From CAKOSP01 sp964369845 (GTDB taxonomy: Bacteria > Bacillota_I > Bacilli_A > RF39 > UBA660): a stretch of DNA of 53,817 bases. The notes beneath the pieces were generated by a model, which did no database searches, was not told the DNA's origin, and was given only the letters and a program-made list of their open reading frames with translations. The DNA is taken from positions 1-53,817 of the forward strand of contig CAYJFJ010000006.1 of the NCBI GenBank assembly GCA_964369845.1. The letters are read 5' to 3'. Below, piece by piece: positions 49,249-53,817 of this stretch. Both the position numbers and the translations under genes were made by a program. Within the stretch, counting starts at the first letter, position 1; every line of letters starts with the position of its first letter.

Positions 49249-50436
49249 TCATTTATTTTTTTTTAATATACAAATTGATTCAATATGATAAGTATAACTA
49301 AACATATCAAGTAAATATGCTTTTTCAATCTCATATAACTGTTCAAGTTCTTTTAAATCTCTGATTAAAGTACTCGGATTACAAGACACATATATTACTT
49401 TATTTGGTAAAAGTTCTTTTATTTTATCTTTAACTGGAGCACCTAACCCACTTCTTGGTGGATCTACTATAAAAGTATTAACTTCATCTTTTACTTTAAC
49501 AGTTTTATCTAAATCACCAGTAATAAAATTAACATTATTTATATTATTAAGAAGAGCATTATTTTTAGCATTTATAACAGCGTTTTTAACTATTTCAATT
49601 CCATAAACTCTTTTTGCTTTTTTACTAGCAGCTAAACTTAAAGTTCCAACACCAGAATATAAATCAAGAACAACATCTTTTTCTGTCACGTTTTCTTCAA
49701 TAATTTCAAACATTTTTTCCGTCATAAAAGGATTAACTTGAAAAAATGAATCATGACTTACTTCAAATACTAAATCTTTTACTTTATTACTAAAAAACAT
49801 ATTACCATAAACTTCTTCCCCGTTTAAAATAATACCAGCAACACCTTCTTTATCAAAAGAATCTATATCAATTTTATTTTTTGAGTTTATTACTAAATAC
49901 ACATCTTTTTGATCATTACTTTTAATTGTAATATATCCAGTATGTATATTAAGCTTATCAAGTTTTTTTATCACTTCGTTAATTTCAGGACTAGCTAAAA
50001 AACAGTGATTAATTTCTACTAACTTGTTACTATCATTTTCGTAAAAACCTATTTTGTTATTAACAACTTTTAAGGATAATTTATTTCTATAATAAAATTC
50101 CTGGGGATTACTAATACATTCAAGTTCAAAATCAAAACCATTTCTACTCATTTTATTTTTGAAATTATCACATTTATATTCAAATGAATTTTCATAGCTC
50201 ATATCTAAAAACTGACAACCACCACATTTTTCAAAATAAGGGCATACAGATTCTTTTCTTTTTTCACTTTCTTTAACAAAAGATAAAATTTTACCTTCAG
50301 AGTATTTTTTCTTATCAAGAGTTATTTCTATATTAACTATATCTCCTGGAATAGCTTTAGAAACAAAAACTATTTTATCATCAATATAACCAATACCTCT
50401 CCCATTATCATCTAATCTAATTATTTCTACATTCAT
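49249..50436 (-). CDS. 23S rRNA (uracil-5-)-methyltransferase, RlmCD/RumA type
   Basis: SAM-dependent methyltransferase that makes 5-methyluridine in rRNA. N-terminal TRAM domain (IIRLDDNGRGIGYIDDKIVFV in part), a 4Fe-4S cluster site CPYFEKCGGCQ with a further Cys at NHC near 140, the SAM site VLDLYSGVGTLSLAA, VDPPRSGLG, and the catalytic Cys in YVSCNPSTLIRDL. Length 395 aa is at the short side for the family. In Bacillus one RlmCD does both 23S sites; which sites apply here cannot be told. GAAGGAAG lies upstream of the ATG. Confidence 0.93.
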   Translation of the reverse strand: MNVEIIRLDDNGRGIGYIDDKIVFVSKAIPGDIVNIEITLDKKKYSEGKILSFVKESEKRKESVCPYFEKCGGCQFLDMSYENSFEYKCDNFKNKMSRNGFDFELECISNPQEFYYRNKLSLKVVNNKIGFYENDSNKLVEINHCFLASPEINEVIKKLDKLNIHTGYITIKSNDQKDVYLVINSKNKIDIDSFDKEGVAGIILNGEEVYGNMFFSNKVKDLVFEVSHDSFFQVNPFMTEKMFEIIEENVTEKDVVLDLYSGVGTLSLAASKKAKRVYGIEIVKNAVINAKNNALLNNINNVNFITGDLDKTVKVKDEVNTFIVDPPRSGLGAPVKDKIKELLPNKVIYVSCNPSTLIRDLKELEQLYEIEKAYLLDMFSYTYHIESICILKKNK

Positions 50437-50470
50437 ACATACATTCTTCCTTCAATTGGTATTTTACCAC

Positions 50471-50500
50471 AAAAAAAGTAAAAGTCATAATCTTTTACTT
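50471..50500 (-). terminator. Terminator after the tex-lipoprotein operon
   Basis: Nine-bp stem AAGTAAAAG/CTTTTACTT with a seven-base loop at the stop codon, followed by seven T on the minus strand. Confidence 0.88.
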
Positions 50501-50944
50501 CTCTTTACAAGAAAAACCTCCAGAACTCATAGTTCTAAAATATTCAGCATAAGTTTCATATATAAAACCTTGAGTATTTAAAAGTTCACTTGACACTTTA
50601 TTTATATCATAAATAATTTGTACATTTACATTATTATTATTTTTGAAAAGTTCACAAGTAATTCCAGCTTCATCTTTAAAACTATCACACATTAAATTTA
50701 AAGATGTAACATCAACTGTTGATGAAGTAGATAAATAATTAATTACAATAGTTTTTAAATTTTCACCATTTTCATCAAATTCCATATCCATTTCTACATC
50801 CACTTCAATACCAGCTGTTTCAGCCGAACTTTCACAAGTTAAAACCTTACTATCCTCATCAAATTTATACTCAGAACTTGATGAACATCCTACTAGTATA
50901 AAAGATATCAGTAAAATAAATACAATTCTTTTATTTACAAACAT
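50495..50944 (-). CDS. Small lipoprotein B, four-cysteine type
   Basis: One hundred forty-nine residues. Signal with lipobox ILVGC (Cys near 20), then a mature part with LTCES, a DENG hairpin, LMCDSFKDEAGITCELF and C-terminal FSCKEK. The four mature Cys match those of the neighbour lipoprotein A in place and context, so the two are paralogs. General look recalls DUF1307-like lipoproteins, without a firm match. The ATG at 50944 has GGAGG 10 nt upstream inside the previous gene, which it overlaps by 14 bp. Confidence 0.82.
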   Translation of the reverse strand: MFVNKRIVFILLISFILVGCSSSSEYKFDEDSKVLTCESSAETAGIEVDVEMDMEFDENGENLKTIVINYLSTSSTVDVTSLNLMCDSFKDEAGITCELFKNNNNVNVQIIYDINKVSSELLNTQGFIYETYAEYFRTMSSGGFSCKEK

Positions 50945-51383
50945 AACCAACAGCCTCCAAAGTAGTTTTAATATTTTCAGATGTATCAACAAATACACTA
51001 CTAGATAAAAGTATTTCATCACCTAATAAATCAAAGTCGTAAGTAATTGTTTGCACAGCTGAATTTTCATTTATAACATTATTACAGCTAACTCCAGATG
51101 CACCTTCAAAAGCTAAGCAATCACTATTCATTTCAGACTCTGATATATCACTTACATCACCAGTAACAGTAGTAGAAGATTTTAAATATTTAACTTCACC
51201 AGCATCATTAAATGTATAAATCAGTTCAGACTTAGTAGAAAAAACATCTAAATCCATGTTGAATTCACAAGTTAATTTTTGCGAACTATTTTCAGCATCA
51301 GTTAAAATTTCTTTTTCATTATCAGCACATCCACTCAAGATACATAAACTAGCAGCAAATAAAATAAATAATTTAATTTTCAT
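50931..51383 (-). CDS. Small lipoprotein A, four-cysteine type
   Basis: One hundred fifty residues. Signal with lipobox ILSGC (Cys near 19), then LTCEFNMDLD, a beta hairpin with NDAGEVKYL, SDCLAFEGASGVSCNN and C-terminal VGYVCK. Four mature cysteines, likely two disulfides. Paralog of lipoprotein B, which it overlaps. AAAGGATTGG lies before the ATG, just after the tex stop codon, so all three genes form one operon. Function unknown. Confidence 0.82.
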   Translation of the reverse strand: MKIKLFILFAASLCILSGCADNEKEILTDAENSSQKLTCEFNMDLDVFSTKSELIYTFNDAGEVKYLKSSTTVTGDVSDISESEMNSDCLAFEGASGVSCNNVINENSAVQTITYDFDLLGDEILLSSSVFVDTSENIKTTLEAVGYVCK

Positions 51384-51396
51384 ATTCCAATCCTTT

Positions 51397-53517
51397 CTAA
51401 TCAATTAACATTGTTAATGAAACTTTATTTTTTTCTAAATCAATTTTTTCTACGTAACAAGTAATAATTTGCCCTATAGCTAAAACTTCAGATGGGTGTT
51501 TAATAAATTCCTTAGTTATTTTAGAAATATGTACTAACCCATCATTTTTAAGACCAATATCTACAAAAGCACCAAAATCAATAACATTTCTAACAGTCCC
51601 TTGCATTTCATCACCAACTTTTAAATCTTCAAGTTTAAGTATATTCGATTTTAAAATTGGTTTGTCAAAACTATCACGAGGATCTCTTTTTGGTTTCTTA
51701 AGTGAATCTATTATATCATTAAAAGTATAATTATCAATTCCATAATTGTTTACAAATTCAATATTTTGTAATTTTGATGTACCTAAATCGGTAATATCTA
51801 AATTATAATCTTTAAGTATTTTAATTGCAACATCATAGCTTTCTGGGTGAATTGCAGTTTCATCAAGAAGATTTTCTCCGCCATTTATTCTCATAAATCC
51901 AACAGCTTGTTCATACACTTTAGGACTAAGTATTTTTTTAAGCTCTTTTCTTGAAATTATTTTTTTACTAGCTTCACGATAATCAATTAATTTCTCTGCC
52001 ATTTTACTAGTAATACCTGAAACATATTTAAATAAAGCTGCGCTTGCTGTATTAACATCAACACCAACAGAGTTTACTGATGATAATACAACAAAATCAA
52101 GAGATTCTTTTAAAAGTTTATTAGATACGTCATGTTGATACAGTCCAACGCCTATAGATTCAGGATCAATTTTAACAAGTTCAGAAAGAGGATCTTGAAG
52201 TCTTCTTCCTATAGAAACAGCACTTCTTTGTTCAACTGAGTAATCAGGAAACTCCCCTATTGCTAGTTTAGATGCAGAGTACACTGATGCACCTGCTTCG
52301 TTTACAATAATATATTGTACATTTAAATTATTTGAAGAAATCAACTGAGCAACAAGTTCTTCTGATTCACGTGATGCAGTACCATTACCAATAGCAATTA
52401 TATCTACGTTATATTTGCTTATAAGTTCAATTAACTTTTTAATTGAACCTACTTTATCATTTTTAGGAACATGAGGATATATTACCGAAATATCTAAAAC
52501 CATTCCATTTTTATCTAAAACAGCAAGTTTACATCCTGTTCTATAAGCAGGGTCAAGTGCAAGCACTACTTTTTCTCTCATTGGAGGTTGCATTAATAAA
52601 TTTTTTAAATTTTCAGAAAAATTATCAATAGCCTTTTCATCAGCCTGGATAGTAAGTTCAGCTCTTATTTCTCTTTCTACAGATGGGAAAATCAACCTTT
52701 TAAAAGAATCAGCAATAGCTTCTCTAACAGTATCATAAACAAAACTATCTTTATTTTTGATTATTTTACTTTCTAAAAAATCAAGTATTCTTCCTTTTTC
52801 AAAATCAAGTGAAACAGAAATGATTTTTTCTTTTTCCGCTCTATTTATAGCAAGAACTCTGTGCGCTTTTGCATAATATATTTTTTCATTAAAATCATAA
52901 TACATTTCATAAGTTTTATTTTCATCTACTGCATCTTTTTTCTTTTTAGTAATAAGATTACCAAATTTAAAAATATTATCTCTAATATATTTTCTATAAA
53001 AAGCATTATCACTAATCCATTCAGCAATAATATATTTAGCACCATTTATTGCATCATCAACCGATGAAATTTTTTCACCTACATATTTATTAGCCATTTC
53101 ATTAAGTGATCCATTTAAAGGAAAAGCCATAATCTGCTTAGCAAGGGGTTCAAGACCAGCATTAATCGCATCAGTAGCTTTCGTTTTTTTCTTTTCTTTA
53201 AAAGGTCTATAAATATCTTCTAGTTCTACAAGTTTTAAAGCCTTATCAATATTTCTAGTAATTTCTTCAGTTAACAAACCTTTTTCATCTATAAGTCTCT
53301 TAACATCATCTTTCTTTTTTTCAAGTGCTACTACATATTCATATCTAATAGAAATCTCTCTGATTTGTTCTTCATCTAAACCATGAGTAGCTTCTTTTCT
53401 ATATCTTGCTATAAAAGGAACAGTATTACCTTCAGCAAGAAGCTTAAGTGTTGCTTCAACATCTTTTTCATTTATATTAAGTTCCAAACTAACTTGTTTG
53501 ACTAATTCATTATTCAT
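51397..53517 (-). CDS. tex: Tex family RNA-binding protein
   Basis: Seven hundred six residues from the chosen ATG. The N-terminal helical region starts VSLELNINEKDVEATLKLL, with TVPFIARYRKEATHGLDE as hallmark. The RNase H-like YqgF domain contains VLALDPAYRTGCKLAVLD and IAIGNGTASRESE. Two helix-hairpin-helix segments follow (VDVNTASAALFKYVSGI), and the S1 domain is at the C-terminus (VGDEMQGTVRNVIDFGAFVDIGLKNDGLVHIS in part). Tex proteins bind nucleic acid and influence transcription and RNA handling. A TTG three codons upstream is possible; Shine-Dalgarno is weak in both cases. Confidence 0.96.
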   Translation of the reverse strand: MNNELVKQVSLELNINEKDVEATLKLLAEGNTVPFIARYRKEATHGLDEEQIREISIRYEYVVALEKKKDDVKRLIDEKGLLTEEITRNIDKALKLVELEDIYRPFKEKKKTKATDAINAGLEPLAKQIMAFPLNGSLNEMANKYVGEKISSVDDAINGAKYIIAEWISDNAFYRKYIRDNIFKFGNLITKKKKDAVDENKTYEMYYDFNEKIYYAKAHRVLAINRAEKEKIISVSLDFEKGRILDFLESKIIKNKDSFVYDTVREAIADSFKRLIFPSVEREIRAELTIQADEKAIDNFSENLKNLLMQPPMREKVVLALDPAYRTGCKLAVLDKNGMVLDISVIYPHVPKNDKVGSIKKLIELISKYNVDIIAIGNGTASRESEELVAQLISSNNLNVQYIIVNEAGASVYSASKLAIGEFPDYSVEQRSAVSIGRRLQDPLSELVKIDPESIGVGLYQHDVSNKLLKESLDFVVLSSVNSVGVDVNTASAALFKYVSGITSKMAEKLIDYREASKKIISRKELKKILSPKVYEQAVGFMRINGGENLLDETAIHPESYDVAIKILKDYNLDITDLGTSKLQNIEFVNNYGIDNYTFNDIIDSLKKPKRDPRDSFDKPILKSNILKLEDLKVGDEMQGTVRNVIDFGAFVDIGLKNDGLVHISKITKEFIKHPSEVLAIGQIITCYVEKIDLEKNKVSLTMLID

Positions 53518-53538
53518 TCTTACCAACTTTCAAGATTT

Positions 53539-53547
53539 ATTATAACA
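53539..53547 (-). promoter_or_regulatory. Extended -10 promoter of tex
   Basis: TGT-TATAAT on the minus strand, 21 nt before the start codon, directly after the T-run of the preceding terminator. Confidence 0.5.
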
Positions 53548-53575
53548 AAAAAAGAATAATTAAAAAACTATTCTT
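53546..53575 (-). terminator. Terminator upstream of tex
   Basis: Seven-bp stem AAGAATA/TATTCTT with a ten-base loop and seven T on the minus strand, about 100 bp after the stop codon of the Rpn-like gene. That 100-bp stretch (53576-53677) holds nothing else I can identify. Confidence 0.65.
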
Positions 53576-53677
53576 ACATTTATTTTACAAAAAATTGTAT
53601 TACATTTACTAGATAATTAAATAAATTTTAAAAATCATTCATCATTAAAGATCTCTCGGCAAATTATAATGTAATAT

Positions 53678-53817
53678 TTATTTGTTTAAAATTTTATTAA
53701 TTTCTTCTTGATTAACACCATGAGCTAAAAGTTTATTCATAAATATTTCTCTCTCTTGAAGCTTTCCTTGTTCAATTCCTTGTTCAATTCCTTGTTCAAT
53801 TCCTTGTTCAATTCCTT
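53678..53817 (-). CDS. C-terminal end of an Rpn/PD-(D/E)XK-type protein (partial)
   Basis: Only the last 46 codons are in the window; the 5' part lies beyond the edge. The visible chain is a run of Gly-Ile-Glu-Gln units, then GKLQEREIFMNKLLAHGVNQ and EEINKILNK. A GI(E)xG repeat followed by a short helical end of the form KLLxxGxxxEEIxKI is the usual tail of Rpn-family recombination-promoting nucleases and related putative transposases (PD-(D/E)XK fold). The nuclease core is not visible, so the call rests on the tail alone. Confidence 0.65.
   Translation of the reverse strand, partial: GIEQGIEQGIEQGIEQGKLQEREIFMNKLLAHGVNQEEINKILNK
53764..53817. repeat. 12-bp tandem repeat (TTCCTTGTTCAA)
   Basis: Four and a half perfect copies of a 12-bp unit up to the window end, encoding Gly-Ile-Glu-Gln on the minus strand. 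Copies are identical at the DNA level, which points to recent expansion by slippage; the array continues outside. Confidence 0.95.

Noticed and set aside
53764..53817. Possible CRISPR-like array or attachment site
   Set aside because: Pure 12-bp tandem repeat inside a coding frame, no spacers.

Overview
The window (53,817 bp, roughly 30% G+C) looks like a chromosomal segment of an endospore-forming low-GC Bacillota of the Bacilli lineage, probably an uncultivated gut-type relative of the Erysipelotrichia/Tenericutes side. Evidence is the single-chain glycyl-tRNA synthetase, the tkt-sirA-yneF order, the lspA-rluD pair, the rimP-nusA-ylxR-infB-rbfA-truB operon and the ftsA-ftsZ/spoIIGA-sigE/sigG/ylmC block, all arranged much as in Bacillus. 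SirA is a Bacilli marker. Shine-Dalgarno sequences are strong, the code is standard, and most genes are on the minus strand.

Layout: 1-5.7 kb, tRNA-Arg(TCT), glyQS, tdk, yneF, sirA, tkt and a cyclophilin lipoprotein. 5.7-11.6 kb, a membrane-anchored lytic transglycosylase, divergent lexA, a cation/Ca2+ exchanger, a rhomboid protease, rluD and lspA. 11.6-19 kb, the sporulation/division block ylmC-sigG-(pilin-like exported protein)-sigE-spoIIGA-(exported protein)-ftsZ-ftsA. 19-24.2 kb, the translation operon truB-rbfA-infB-ylxR-nusA-rimP, with a structured leader and a RimP that lacks its C-terminal domain. 24.3-30 kb, a YebE-like protein and a 1724-residue secreted repeat protein. 30-41 kb, a zinc-ribbon protein, mutL, yqeG, a YjdF-like protein, a phosphohexomutase, signal peptidase I, deoD, a heterodimeric ABC exporter and a SanA-like protein. 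41-50.4 kb, the more accessory part: a CFI-box protein, an ECF sigma/RsgI-like anti-sigma pair with an Asp/Asn tail, a Zn-PLC-like protein, a HAD hydrolase, an orphan ABC exporter, a 711-bp gap holding a small minus-strand transcription unit, a cytosolic transglutaminase-like protein and an rRNA uracil methyltransferase. 50.5-53.8 kb, two paralogous lipoproteins, tex, and the repeat-rich C-terminal end of an Rpn/PD-(D/E)XK-like protein cut by the window edge.

How it fits together: SirA (block on DnaA at sporulation), SpoIIGA/SigE, SigG and YlmC form a sporulation regulon. The promoter regions of sirA and spoIIGA share a near-identical 16-bp element, TT(C/A)GACAAAAATTTTA, containing a Spo0A box on the opposite strand, followed by a -10 box at an unusually long 21-bp spacing. 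This matches the known architecture of Spo0A-activated sigma-A promoters. A gene for a secreted pilin-like (TrbC/VirB2-type) protein sits between sigE and sigG, which are normally adjacent. Other points of interest are an alternative-pairing leader before rimP, the truncated RimP, six four-cysteine modules in the giant surface protein, and the unexplained transcription unit at 46.9-47.3 kb with a 41-codon cysteine-containing frame next to the orphan ABC exporter.
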